DNA from: CAXXXW01 sp963665555
GTDB taxonomy: Bacteria; Pseudomonadota; Alphaproteobacteria; Thalassobaculales; Thalassobaculaceae
Length of the DNA: 64,000 nucleotides
Direction: 5' to 3'
Assembly (NCBI GenBank): GCA_963665555.2
Contig: OY762308.1
Span: 434,001-498,000, forward strand
Of this stretch, positions 24,342 through 32,685 are shown piece after piece (the first letter of the stretch is position 1; every line of letters begins with the position of its first letter). The notes under the pieces are model-generated. The model searched no databases. It was not told the DNA's origin and saw only the letters and a program-made list of their open reading frames with translations. Both the position numbers and the translations under genes were made by a program.

Positions 24342-25378
24342 CGCCCGGCTCCGCCGCCGGCGTTGGTGACGGCGACCAGCGCGTCGAGCCTGGCCCGCGC
24401 GCGCCCGGCGTCGATCGACTCCGCCGCCATTTCGGCGCCCTCGGCGAGCGCGCCGGCCCTGCCGGCGACGACCAGCGCCGCCGCCGCGTTCAGCAGCACG
24501 ATGTCGCGGTAGGGCCCCGGCGCGCCGTCCAGCAGCGCGGCCAGCGCGGCGGCGTTTTCCTCCGGCGCGCCGCCGCGCAGGTCCTCCGGCCGGGCGACGG
24601 GCAGGCCGGCGTCCTCGGGATGGACCTCGAAGGTCTCGATCCCGCCGTCCTTGAGCGCCGCGACGCGCGTCGGGCCGGTGGTGGTGATCTCGTCCAGGCC
24701 GTCGCTCCCGTGCGCGACCCAGGCGGAGACGGAGCCGAGGCCCTTCAGCACGCGCGCCGCCGGCTCGACCCAGCGCTCCGCGAACACGCCCACCAGCTGG
24801 CGCGAGACCAGCGCCGGATTGGCCAGCGGCCCCAGCAGGTTGAAGATCGTCCGCGTGCCGAGTTCGACCCGCGTCCCGCCCACATGGCGCATCGCCCCGT
24901 GGTGGCGCGGCGCCATCAGGAAACAGACCCCGGCCTCGTCGATCGCCCGCTGGACCAGCGCCATGTCGCAGTCCAGGTTCACGCCGAGGCGCGCGAGCAC
25001 ATCGGCCGCCCCGGTGCGCGAGGACAGCGCCCGGTTGCCGTGCTTGGCGACGGGAACGCCGCACCCCGCGACGACGAAGGCGGCGGCGCTGCTGATGTTG
25101 TAGGTGCCGGAGCCGTCGCCGCCCGTGCCCACCGTGTCGATCGCGTCGGCCGGCGCGTGGATGCGCGCGACCTTGGCCCGCATCGACCGGGCCGCGCCGA
25201 CGATCTCCGCGACGGTCTCGCCCCGCACCCTGAGCGCCATCAGGAAGGCGCCCATCTGCGAGGGCGTCGCCTCGCCCGACATGATGATGTCGAAGGCGCG
25301 CTCCGCCTGGGCCTCGTCCAGGCTCGCGCCGTCGGCGACCAGGGCGAGCAGCGCCTTCATGTCCATCGCCTCGCCCAT
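24338..25378 (-). CDS. trpD: Anthranilate phosphoribosyltransferase TrpD
   Basis: TrpD transfers phosphoribosyl from PRPP to anthranilate, the second step of the tryptophan branch. It has 346 residues. The PRPP/Mg loop is DTVGTGGDGSGTYNIS, followed by KHGNRALSSRTGAADVL, and the anthranilate-contacting region is FLMAPRHHGAMRHVG. Start 25378 lies two bases after the trpG stop; in-frame ATGs at 25366 and 25360 are alternatives with better-placed purines. The stop overlaps trpC (ATGA). Confidence 0.95.
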   Translation of the reverse strand: MGEAMDMKALLALVADGASLDEAQAERAFDIIMSGEATPSQMGAFLMALRVRGETVAEIVGAARSMRAKVARIHAPADAIDTVGTGGDGSGTYNISSAAAFVVAGCGVPVAKHGNRALSSRTGAADVLARLGVNLDCDMALVQRAIDEAGVCFLMAPRHHGAMRHVGGTRVELGTRTIFNLLGPLANPALVSRQLVGVFAERWVEPAARVLKGLGSVSAWVAHGSDGLDEITTTGPTRVAALKDGGIETFEVHPEDAGLPVARPEDLRGGAPEENAAALAALLDGAPGPYRDIVLLNAAAALVVAGRAGALAEGAEMAAESIDAGRARARLDALVAVTNAGGGAGR

Positions 25379-25380
25379 CG

Positions 25381-26010
25381 TCACGCGGCCCTGCCCAGCT
25401 TCGCCTGCAGGCCGTCCACCGCCGCCGCCGGCGCGGCCTCCAGCCCGGCGAGCGCGAGGAAGTTGGCCAGCACGCGGTAGCCGTGCTCCGAGGCGATGCT
25501 CTCGGGGTGGAACTGCACGCCGTGGACCGGGCGCGCGACATGTTCGAGGCCCATGACCAGGCCGTCCGCCGTTTCGGCCGTCACCGACAGTTCCGCCGGG
25601 AGCGTCTCCCGCTCGACCGCGAGCGAGTGGTAGCGCGTGGCGGAGAAGCCGTCCGGCGCGCCCGCGAACACGCCCGCGCCGTTGTGGAACACCTGGCTCA
25701 GCTTGCCGTGCATCGGCTCCTCGGCGCGGACCACCCGGCCGCCGAAGGCCTGGCCGATGCACTGGTGGCCGAGGCACACGCCGAGGATCGGCATGTCGTC
25801 CGGCGCGCGCCGGATCAGGTCGAGGCAGATGCCGGCGCGGTCCGGGTCGCACGGGCCGGGGGAGACGACAATGCCGCGCGGCCGCAAGGCCAGCGCCTCC
25901 TCGACGGAGACCTTGTCGTTGCGGCGCACCTCCGCCTCCGCACCCAACTCGCCCAGGAAGTGCCAGAGATTGAAGGTGAAGCTGTCGTAATTGTCGATTA
26001 GGAGAAACAT
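25381..26010 (-). CDS. trpG: Anthranilate synthase component II (glutamine amidotransferase) TrpG
   Basis: Class I glutamine amidotransferase of 209 residues that supplies ammonia to TrpE. The catalytic Cys79 is in LGVCLGHQCIGQAFGG, and the His-Glu pair is in VQFHPESIAS. The N-terminal LLIDNYDSFTFNL is diagnostic of TrpG/PabA. It is the first gene of the minus-strand operon; trpE is not in the window, so it must be elsewhere or further away. The similarity of TrpG and PabA means it could also serve 4-amino-4-deoxychorismate synthesis. Promoter space is the 49 bases shared with the divergent deacetylase gene. Confidence 0.94.
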   Translation of the reverse strand: MFLLIDNYDSFTFNLWHFLGELGAEAEVRRNDKVSVEEALALRPRGIVVSPGPCDPDRAGICLDLIRRAPDDMPILGVCLGHQCIGQAFGGRVVRAEEPMHGKLSQVFHNGAGVFAGAPDGFSATRYHSLAVERETLPAELSVTAETADGLVMGLEHVARPVHGVQFHPESIASEHGYRVLANFLALAGLEAAPAAAVDGLQAKLGRAA

Positions 26011-26059
26011 CCCGCCATCGCCCGTGTCGGGGTCCCGGCCCCGGAGGGAGGACGCGCCC

Positions 26060-26962
26060 GTGCCTTGCGCCCCTTATATCGGCTTTCCGAAGGCCGCGGA
26101 AGCGGCCGGGCGGACGGGCAGGGCGAGGGGCCGGCGGCGGGCCGCCGCGCGCGCGCGAACGGCGTTCGCGGCGCTCCTCCCCCTCCTCGCGCTCGCCGCC
26201 GGGACATGGAGCGCCGCCCCCGCCGCCGCCGGGGAGCCGTCGCGCCCGGCCTGGCTGGAGAACGCCGTCCCCTGGTCCGCGCCGCCGGGGACGCCGCTGG
26301 TCGCGGTCGTGATCGACGACCTGGGGCCGGACCGCCGCCGCTCCGCCCGCGCGGCGGCGCTTGCGGGGCCGCTCACGCTCTCCTGGCTGAGCTACGCCGA
26401 CGGGCTTCCCGCGCGAACCGCCGCCGCCCGGGCGAACGGCCACGAACTGCTGCTGCACCTCCCGATGGAGCCGCTGGGGGAGGAGGACCCCGGCCCCGGC
26501 GCGCTGCTCGTGCGCCACGGCGCGGGCGAAATCCGCCGGCGGGTCGCGGCCGCGCTGTCACGGTTCACGGGCTTCGTCGGCGCCAACAACCACATGGGCA
26601 GCCGGTTCACCGCCGAGGAGGCCGGGATGCGGGTCGTGCTCTCCGCGCTGGGACGGCGCGGCCTGCTGTTCCTCGACTCGCGGACCGGGCCGGGATCGCG
26701 CGCCTTGCGGCTCGGCCGCGCGATGGGCGTCGCGACGGTGGCGCGCGACGTGTTCCTCGACAGCCGCCCCGGCCGCGGGGAGCCGCGGGCGCGGCTGCGC
26801 GAGGCGGAGCGGATCGCGCGGCGGACCGGCTCGGCCATCGCCATCGGCCATCCGCGCGACGACACGCTTGCGGCGCTGGAGGAATGGATCGCCGGCCTCG
26901 GCGACGGCCCGGTCCGCCTCGCCCCGCTGAGCGCCGTGGCCCGCGCGCGGCTCGGCGGATAG
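26060..26962 (+). CDS. Divergent polysaccharide deacetylase family protein (YibQ-like)
   Basis: Exported protein of about 300 residues with a NodB-like fold of the divergent polysaccharide deacetylase family. A signal or anchor segment (AFAALLPLLALAAGTWSA) is followed by the catalytic domain. It shows VVIDDLGPDRRR (double Asp), LTLSWLSY, NNHMGSRFT (metal His) and a C-terminal AIAIGHPRDDT. GTG 26060 is chosen because GGAGGGAGGA (26042-26051) lies 8 bases before it. ATG 25991 would overlap the trpG start and add an Arg/Pro-rich leader. Likely acts on cell-wall glycans; the family's reaction is poorly defined. Confidence 0.85.
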   Translation: MPCAPYIGFPKAAEAAGRTGRARGRRRAAARARTAFAALLPLLALAAGTWSAAPAAAGEPSRPAWLENAVPWSAPPGTPLVAVVIDDLGPDRRRSARAAALAGPLTLSWLSYADGLPARTAAARANGHELLLHLPMEPLGEEDPGPGALLVRHGAGEIRRRVAAALSRFTGFVGANNHMGSRFTAEEAGMRVVLSALGRRGLLFLDSRTGPGSRALRLGRAMGVATVARDVFLDSRPGRGEPRARLREAERIARRTGSAIAIGHPRDDTLAALEEWIAGLGDGPVRLAPLSAVARARLGG

Positions 26963-27005
26963 GCCGGGCGTTCGCGCGGCCGCCGCCGTCGGCCCGCCGG
27001 CCGCG

Positions 27006-27482
27006 TCAGCCGAACATGCGCCCGAAGCGGCCGCGGCGCTTGGCGATGTATTGCTGGTGGTATTCCTCGGCGCGCCAGAAGGGGCCGGCCGGCGTAATCT
27101 CGGTCGCGATGGGGCCGCGATGGCGCCCGCTCTCCCGTTCCGCCTTTTTCGAGGCCGCGGCGGCGGCGGCCTGCGCGTCGTCGTACACGAAGATGGCGGT
27201 GCGGTACTGGGTTCCGAAATCCGGCCCCTGCCGGTCGACCTGCGTCGGGTCGTGGCAGTCCCAGAAGGTCCGCAGCAGCGCCTCGTAGGAGACGCGCGCC
27301 TCGTCGTACTCGACCTCCACGACCTCGGCGTGGCCGGTCATGCCGGTGCAGACCTCCTCGTAGGTCGGGTTCTCCCGCGCGCCGCCGCTGTAGCCGACGG
27401 CGACGTCGACCACGCCCGGCAACGCGCGGAAATCCTCCTCCACGCCCCAGAAACACCCCGCCCCGAACATCGCCCTGGCCAT
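27006..27482 (-). CDS. msrA: Peptide-methionine (S)-S-oxide reductase MsrA
   Basis: MsrA reduces the S-epimer of methionine sulfoxide in proteins. The catalytic Cys is in the diagnostic FGAGCFWGVEEDF motif, followed by GYSGG, then CTGMTGHAEVVEVEYD and the FWDCHDPTQ strand. The 158-residue form starts at 27482, with GGGAGA seven bases upstream; an ATG at 27503 would add seven residues. The C-terminus lacks an obvious extra resolving-Cys tail. Stands alone between convergent and divergent neighbours. Confidence 0.95.
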   Translation of the reverse strand: MARAMFGAGCFWGVEEDFRALPGVVDVAVGYSGGARENPTYEEVCTGMTGHAEVVEVEYDEARVSYEALLRTFWDCHDPTQVDRQGPDFGTQYRTAIFVYDDAQAAAAAASKKAERESGRHRGPIATEITPAGPFWRAEEYHQQYIAKRRGRFGRMFG

Positions 27483-27644
27483 CGCCGTTCTCCCGTCGAA
27501 CATCGTCGTTCCGCGCAGGATGGAGCCGCCGGCGCGTTTTGTCGAGGGCCGGCGGCGCCGGCGCGGCGGGGCGACTCTCCGGGTAGGCGCGGCGGCGCGG
27601 GCGGGTTACGCTCGGCGCGGGAGCGGGCTTGGGAGGATCGCGCG

Positions 27645-28154
27645 ATGGCGGACTGGGCGGAGATGGCGGCGTCGGTGGGCGCGCTGCTGAAGGCGCGGGG
27701 GGAGACCGTGGCGGTGTCGGAATCCTCGACCGGCGGGCTGGTGTCGGCGGCGCTGCTGGCGGTGCCGGGGGCGTCGGCCTATTTCATGGGCGGCGGCGTG
27801 GTTTACACGCACCGCGCGCGCGAGACGCTGCTGGAGATCGACTTCGCCGACCATCCGGGCGTGCGCTCGTCCAGCGAGCCTTACGCGGCGCTGGCGGCGG
27901 CGGCGATCCGGGGGCGGCTGGGCACGGTCTGGGGCCTCGCGGAGACCGGGGCCGCCGGCCCGACCGGCAACCGCTACGGCGACGCGGCGGGCCACACCTG
28001 CATCGCGGTCGCCGGCCCGGTCGAGCGGGTCCTGACGCTGGAGACCGGCCTGTCGGACCGCGCGCGCAACATGGGGCTGTTCGCGGAAAAGACCCTCGCC
28101 ACGCTCGAGGAGGCGATCCGCGCGGCCGGGGAAACGGGGGAGGGCGCGAAATGA
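27645..28154 (+). CDS. CinA-family nicotinamide-nucleotide amidohydrolase (PncC-like)
   Basis: CinA C-terminal-domain protein of 169 residues that would deamidate NMN to nicotinate mononucleotide in pyridine-nucleotide salvage. Motifs: VAVSESSTGGLVSAALLAVPG (the catalytic Ser/Thr region), FMGGGVVYTHRARE and a GLAETGAAGPTG glycine loop. This group often has VYT in place of the usual VAYS, making it a divergent member. GGGAGGA lies 7 bases before ATG 27645. The stop overlaps the VOC gene start (ATGA at 28151-28154). Confidence 0.85.
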   Translation: MADWAEMAASVGALLKARGETVAVSESSTGGLVSAALLAVPGASAYFMGGGVVYTHRARETLLEIDFADHPGVRSSSEPYAALAAAAIRGRLGTVWGLAETGAAGPTGNRYGDAAGHTCIAVAGPVERVLTLETGLSDRARNMGLFAEKTLATLEEAIRAAGETGEGAK

Positions 28155-28690
28155 GCCGGATATTCGGGCCGCTGCGGCAACTCGGCTATGTCGTCCGCGA
28201 CATCGAGGCGGCGATGGAGCACTGGATCGGGACGAACGGCGTCGGCCCGTTCTTCCTTATCGAGCGCGTGCCGCTCGCGTCGTTCTCCTACATGGGCCGG
28301 CCCTCGGAGCCGGACATGGCGATCGCGCTGACCTTCTCCGGCTCGGCCCAGGTCGAACTGATCCAGCAGCGCAACGACGCGCCGTCGATGTACATGGACT
28401 ACCTCGCCGCCGGGCAGGAGGGGCTGCAGCACGTGGCCTACTGGCCGGAGGATTACGCGGCGGCGCGGGCGGCGGCGCTCGGCCGCGGCATGGAGATCGG
28501 CCAGGAGGGCGAGATTCCCGGACGCGGCCCCTTCGTCTATTTCCGGACGGAAGGCCACCACGGGACCTGCGTCGAGTTCGCGGAGTTCAACGCCTTCCGC
28601 CGCTACCAGTCGACCGAGATGGCGCGGATCTGCGCCGAATGGGACGGGAGCGACCCGATCCGCACGGTCCTTCCCGCGCCGCCGGGCTGA
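28151..28690 (+). CDS. VOC (glyoxalase/bleomycin-resistance fold) family protein
   Basis: Vicinal-oxygen-chelate fold protein of 179 residues. The first module starts GPLRQLGYVVRDIEAAMEHW and the second ends FVYFRTEGHHGTCVEF, with paired beta-alpha-beta-beta-beta units. Candidate metal ligands are His in LQHVAYWPED and Glu in CVEFAEF. Sequences of this type are found among methylmalonyl-CoA-epimerase-like and lactoylglutathione-lyase-like proteins. The reaction cannot be named. It is translationally coupled to the CinA-type gene upstream. Confidence 0.88.
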   Translation: MSRIFGPLRQLGYVVRDIEAAMEHWIGTNGVGPFFLIERVPLASFSYMGRPSEPDMAIALTFSGSAQVELIQQRNDAPSMYMDYLAAGQEGLQHVAYWPEDYAAARAAALGRGMEIGQEGEIPGRGPFVYFRTEGHHGTCVEFAEFNAFRRYQSTEMARICAEWDGSDPIRTVLPAPPG

Positions 28691-28720
28691 GGCGGCCGGC
28701 CGGCCGGCGCGAGCGGCCCC

Positions 28721-30106
28721 GTGCTTTCGCCCCTCGCCCATCCGGCGTTCCGGCGGCTGTTCGCCGCGCAGGTTGTCGCCCTGGCCGGGTCCGGCCTGAC
28801 CACCGTCGCGCTGGCGCTGCTCGCCTACGACCTCGGCGGCGGGCGGGCCGGCGTCGTGCTGGGAACGGCGCTGGCGCTCAAGATGGTCGTCTACGTCTCG
28901 ATCGCGCCGGTGCTCGCCGCCTTCGCGCACCGGCTGCCGCGCCGCCGCCTGCTCGTCGCGCTCGACCTCGGACGGGCCGGCTGCGTCGCCTGCCTGCCCT
29001 TCGTGACCGAGGTCTGGCAGGTCTATGTGCTGGTCGTGCTGCTGCACACCTGCTCGGCCGGGTTCACGCCGGCCTTCCAGGCGACGATCCCCGACATCCT
29101 GACCGACGAGGCCGAGTACACGCGCGCGCTGTCGCTGGCGCGGCTAGCCTACGACCTGGAGGCGCTGCTGAGCCCGGTCGCGGCGGCGGCCGCGCTGGTC
29201 TTCGTCGCCTACGACACGCTGTTCGCCGCCAACGCCGCCGCCTTCGTCGTGTCGGCGGCGCTGGTCCTTTCGACGCGCCTGCCGTCGCCGACGTCGCCGG
29301 AGCGCGAGGCCGGGTTCTGGCGCAACGTTGGCTTCGGCCTCGGCGTGTATCTCAAGACGCCCCGGCTGCGCGGGCTGCTCGCGCTGTCGCTGGCGGTCTC
29401 CAGCGCCGGGTCGATGGTCATCGTCAACACCGTCGTCCTGGTCCGCGACCGCCTCGGCGGCGGCGAGACCGACACGGCGCTGGCGCTGGCCGCGAGCGGG
29501 GCCGGGGCGATGATCGTGGCGCTGCTGCTGCCGCGCCTGCTCGACCGGGCGCCCGACCGGCCGGTCATGCTGGCCGGCGGCGCGCTCGCCGGCGCGGCGC
29601 TGTTGGCCGGTTGCGCCGGTCCGGGTTTCGCCGGCGCGCTGGCGGTCTGGTTCCTGATCGGGGCCGGCCTGTCGGCGATCCAGACGCCGACCGGGCGGCT
29701 GCTGCGGCGCTCGGCCCATCCGGGCGACCGGACGGCGATCTACGCCGCGCATTTCGCGCTGTCGCACGGCTGCTGGCTGGTCTGCTATCCGCTGGCGGGC
29801 TGGGCCGGGGCGGCGCTGGGCCTCGAAACGACCTTCGCCATCCTCGCGGCCATGGCGCTGGCGGCGACGGCGCTCGCCGCCCGGCTGTGGCCGCGCGACG
29901 ATCCGCTCGTCCTCGCCCACCGCCACGAGGCGGTCGAGCACACGCATGTCCACACGCACGACGACGGGCACCACCGGCACGAGCACGAGGGCTGGGAAGG
30001 GCCGGAGCCGCACAGCCACGCGCACCGGCACGCCGCGACGACGCACAGCCACGCCTTCGTCATCGACCGCCACCACGAGCGCTGGCCGCCGCCGGCGGCG
30101 CGGTAG
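28721..30106 (+). CDS. MFS transporter with long histidine-rich C-terminal tail (possible metal exporter)
   Basis: MFS transporter of 461 residues with about twelve hydrophobic helices up to about residue 400. After that comes a hydrophilic tail of about 60 residues dense in His (for example EHTHVHTHDDGHHRHEHEG and PHSHAHRH). Nickel/cobalt exporters such as NreB have similar His tails on MFS cores, so metal efflux or metal sensing is a reasonable inference. The tail could also be only a metal-buffering appendage. The start is GTG 28721, thirty bases after the VOC gene. No metal-responsive regulator is adjacent. Confidence 0.88.
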   Translation: MLSPLAHPAFRRLFAAQVVALAGSGLTTVALALLAYDLGGGRAGVVLGTALALKMVVYVSIAPVLAAFAHRLPRRRLLVALDLGRAGCVACLPFVTEVWQVYVLVVLLHTCSAGFTPAFQATIPDILTDEAEYTRALSLARLAYDLEALLSPVAAAAALVFVAYDTLFAANAAAFVVSAALVLSTRLPSPTSPEREAGFWRNVGFGLGVYLKTPRLRGLLALSLAVSSAGSMVIVNTVVLVRDRLGGGETDTALALAASGAGAMIVALLLPRLLDRAPDRPVMLAGGALAGAALLAGCAGPGFAGALAVWFLIGAGLSAIQTPTGRLLRRSAHPGDRTAIYAAHFALSHGCWLVCYPLAGWAGAALGLETTFAILAAMALAATALAARLWPRDDPLVLAHRHEAVEHTHVHTHDDGHHRHEHEGWEGPEPHSHAHRHAATTHSHAFVIDRHHERWPPPAAR

Positions 30107-30118
30107 TTCCCCCCGGCG

Positions 30119-30538
30119 CTACCCGGCCCCCGGCCGCCAGCCGGGCGGCGCCAGTTCGAAGCCGGCGAAGGCGAAGGCCGGCGCCACCGCGCAGCCGACC
30201 AGCGTCCACGCCCCTTCCGAGCGCGCGGTCTGCCAGGCGCCGGCGGGGACGACCGCCTGCGGCTCCGCGCCGCCGCCCACGCCCAGGCGCCGGGTCTCGA
30301 CCGCGGCGCCGTCCGCCGAGATTTCCAGAAGCAGCGGCGCGCCGGCGTGGTAATGCCAGATCTCCACCGCGTCGATCCGGTGCCAGGCCGAGACCTCGCC
30401 CGCCTCCAGGAGGTAGTAGATCGCGGTGACCGCGCCCCGCCCGCCCGGCGGGGCCGGCGCCCGGAAGACCTCCCGGTAGCGCCCGCCCTCCGGATGCGGC
30501 GCCAGCCGGTAGCGCCGCGCGACCTCTTCGGCGTCCAT
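30119..30538 (-). CDS. Cupin-domain protein of the DUF985 (Cupin_5) family
   Basis: Small cupin of 139 residues. The family pattern is clear: LAPHPEGGRYREVFRAP at the N-terminus, TAIYYLLEAGEVSAWHRID in the first cupin strand set, and a GAWTLVGCAVAPAFAFAGFEL ending. DUF985 proteins are predicted sugar-binding or isomerase-like cupins of uncertain function. It lies convergent to the His-tailed MFS gene and 30 bases downstream of the GMC oxidoreductase gene, probably in one transcript with it. Confidence 0.88.
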   Translation of the reverse strand: MDAEEVARRYRLAPHPEGGRYREVFRAPAPPGGRGAVTAIYYLLEAGEVSAWHRIDAVEIWHYHAGAPLLLEISADGAAVETRRLGVGGGAEPQAVVPAGAWQTARSEGAWTLVGCAVAPAFAFAGFELAPPGWRPGAG

Positions 30539-30568
30539 CGCCCGCCCGGCCTCCCCGCGCCGCGCCGG

Positions 30569-32179
30569 TCACGCCCCGGCGTGGTCCTCCTTCAGCAGGT
30601 CCGACGCCTTCTCGCCGATCATGATGCAGGCGGCGTTGGTGTTTCCCGACACCATGGTCGGCATGATCGAGCCGTCGGCGACGCGCAGCCCGGCGAGGCC
30701 GCGGACGCGCAGGCGCTCGTCCACCACCGCGCCCGGCCCCTGGCCCATGCGGCAGGTCCCGACCGGGTGGTAGGCGGTTTCGGAATTGGCCCGGATGTAG
30801 TCGAGGATCGCGTCGTCGCTCTCGACCTCCGCGCCGGGCGAGTACTCCTCGCCCCGCACCGCGCGCATCGCGCCGGTGTCCATGAACTTGCGGATCAGGC
30901 GGAAGCCGCCGGTCATCGCGGCGCGGTCGATGGCATCGGAGAGGAAGTTGAAGCGGATCGCCGGATGCTCGCGCGGGTCGGCGGACCTGACATGGATCGA
31001 GCCGAGGCTTTCCGGCCGCAGCTGGTAAACCGCCACGGTCATCGCCGGGAAATCGTGCAGCTGGCGCTTCTTCGGGTTCTTCACCGCGTAGGGCACGATG
31101 TGCATCTGCACATCCGGCGTCTCCAGTTCCGGCCTTGTCCTGAGGAAGGCCAGCATCGGGGCCGAGGGCAGGCTGAGGAAGCCGCGCTTCTCGACCAGGT
31201 AGCGCGCGACCTGCCAGGTCCGCCCGGCCAGGGTCCGCATCTTCGGGTTGTAGGACAGTTCGGCCCGCTCCATGCGGTACTGGATGCGGGCGTTGATGTG
31301 GTCGCGCAGATGCTCGCCGACGCCGGGCAGTTCGTGGACCGGCTCGATGCCCAGGCCGCGCAGCAGGTCCGGCCGGCCGATCCCCGACAGTTCCAGCAAC
31401 TGCGGCGAGGCGACGCCGCCGGCGCAGACGACGACCTCCCGCCCCGCCCTGGCCTCGACCGTGCGGCCGCCCCGCTCGTATTCCACGCCGACGCATTTCG
31501 CGCCGTCGAACAGCAGCTTGCGGGTAAGCGCCCGCGTTTCGATCCGCAGGTTGGGGCGGCGCTCCGCCGGCTTCAGGTAGCAGCGCGCGGTGCTCTGGCG
31601 CACGCCGTTGCTGATCGTCGTCTGGGTGCGCACGACGCCTTCCTGGCTCGCGCCGTTGTAGTCCGGGTTGTGGGGCAGGCCGAGTTCGCGCGCCCCGGCC
31701 CGGATCGCGTCGTAGAGCGGCCCCTCGTCGGTCGCCTCGCTGACGCGCAGCGGCCCGCCCTCGGCGCGAAGCTCGTCGGCCCCGTGCTCGTAGTGCTCCA
31801 TGCGGCGGAACACCGGCAGCACATCCTGGAAGCTCCAGCCCCGGTTGCCGAGCTGCCCCCATGTGTCGTAGTCGAGCGGCTGGCCGCGCACGAAAACCAG
31901 GCCGTTGATCGAACTCGACCCGCCGAGCAGCTTGCCGCGCGGCACCGGGATGCGGCGGTTGGCGGTGTTCTCCTCCGGCTCCGAACTGTAGCGCCAATTG
32001 GCCGCCGGGTTGTCGATCAGCAGGCCGAAGCTGACCGGGATGCGCGACCAGGGATGGCCCTTGGCCCCGGCCTCCAGCAGCAGCACGCGCCAGCGCGGGT
32101 TCTCGGTCAGCCGGTTGGCGAGCGCCGCGCCCGCCGAGCCGGCCCCGACGATAACGAAATCGTAGCCCTCTTCCGCCAT
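30569..32179 (-). CDS. GMC-family FAD-dependent oxidoreductase (choline-dehydrogenase-like)
   Basis: Glucose-methanol-choline oxidoreductase of 536 residues. The N-terminal FAD motif is FVIVGAGSAGAALANRL, GMC signature 1 is KLLGGSSSINGLVFVRG, and the C-terminal catalytic His/Asn region is AYHPVGTCRMG and SGNTNAACIMIGEKASD. It oxidises an alcohol or related group and passes electrons to a quinone or other acceptor. Start 32179 follows GGAGAGGG and begins directly with the FAD strand; longer in-frame starts only add Arg-rich sequence. One of three GMC genes in the window. The substrate is unknown. Confidence 0.92.
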   Translation of the reverse strand: MAEEGYDFVIVGAGSAGAALANRLTENPRWRVLLLEAGAKGHPWSRIPVSFGLLIDNPAANWRYSSEPEENTANRRIPVPRGKLLGGSSSINGLVFVRGQPLDYDTWGQLGNRGWSFQDVLPVFRRMEHYEHGADELRAEGGPLRVSEATDEGPLYDAIRAGARELGLPHNPDYNGASQEGVVRTQTTISNGVRQSTARCYLKPAERRPNLRIETRALTRKLLFDGAKCVGVEYERGGRTVEARAGREVVVCAGGVASPQLLELSGIGRPDLLRGLGIEPVHELPGVGEHLRDHINARIQYRMERAELSYNPKMRTLAGRTWQVARYLVEKRGFLSLPSAPMLAFLRTRPELETPDVQMHIVPYAVKNPKKRQLHDFPAMTVAVYQLRPESLGSIHVRSADPREHPAIRFNFLSDAIDRAAMTGGFRLIRKFMDTGAMRAVRGEEYSPGAEVESDDAILDYIRANSETAYHPVGTCRMGQGPGAVVDERLRVRGLAGLRVADGSIMPTMVSGNTNAACIMIGEKASDLLKEDHAGA

Positions 32180-32223
32180 GGAGGCCCTCTCCCCGCCCGT
32201 TCCGCGACTCCTCGCGCCGTCGC

Positions 32224-32538
32224 CTAGTCGGCCGCGTCCCGGTCGGCGCGGGCGGCGCGGCCCGACACGCTCTCGCGCAGGCCCTCGATCAGGCCCCGGA
32301 GGTAGATCAGGTCGTGCTCCACGGCGGTAAGCCGAACATCCAGTTTGCGCATCTCCTCGCGCATCTCTTCGCGCAGCGCTTTCATCTCGCCGCGCATCTC
32401 TTCGCGCAGCGCGTTCATCTCGCCGCGCAACTCCGCCCGGATCTTCCACATGTCGGCGCGCAGCCACGCGAAGAGGCCGACGATCAGGACGGCGAGTCCG
32501 CCGAAGGCGGCGAGAAAAGTGGCGAGGTCGACGGTCAT
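32224..32538 (-). CDS. Small membrane-anchored coiled-coil protein with 11-residue repeats
   Basis: Protein of 104 residues that I do not assign to a named family. Residues 7-26 form one transmembrane helix (FLAAFGGLAVLIVGLFAWL). The rest is a charged coiled coil built of 11-residue units of the type ALREEMRGEMN repeated about two and a half times, then a leucine-containing helix. ATG 32538 begins MTVDLATFL. Such proteins, common in Alphaproteobacteria, resemble DUF1640/CCDC90-like membrane coiled coils. It sits just upstream of the GMC gene and divergent from recQ. Function unknown. Confidence 0.7.
   Translation of the reverse strand: MTVDLATFLAAFGGLAVLIVGLFAWLRADMWKIRAELRGEMNALREEMRGEMKALREEMREEMRKLDVRLTAVEHDLIYLRGLIEGLRESVSGRAARADRDAAD
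32361..32426 (-). repeat. Tandem 33-bp repeat (two copies) inside the coiled-coil gene
   Basis: Bases 32361-32393 and 32394-32426 are identical except for one position. They encode successive 11-residue coiled-coil units, and a third degenerate unit precedes them (32340-32360). In-frame length variation here would change only the coiled-coil length. Confidence 0.85.
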
Positions 32539-32685
32539 GCCCGGAGTATGGACCGCCCCGCCGGCGCGCGTCAACGCGCGTTCCGGTTCGCGCCCCGGGG
32601 CCGAATCGGCTTAGTCTCGCGCCGCCCGCCGGCGCGCGGGCGCGTTCGCGACGGCGACCGGGATGGCGACGGCGGAGGGGAAGGC

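Noticed and set aside
25991..26060. ATG 25991 as the deacetylase start
   Set aside because: It overlaps the divergent trpG start and adds an Arg/Pro-rich stretch, while GTG 26060 has a strong Shine-Dalgarno.
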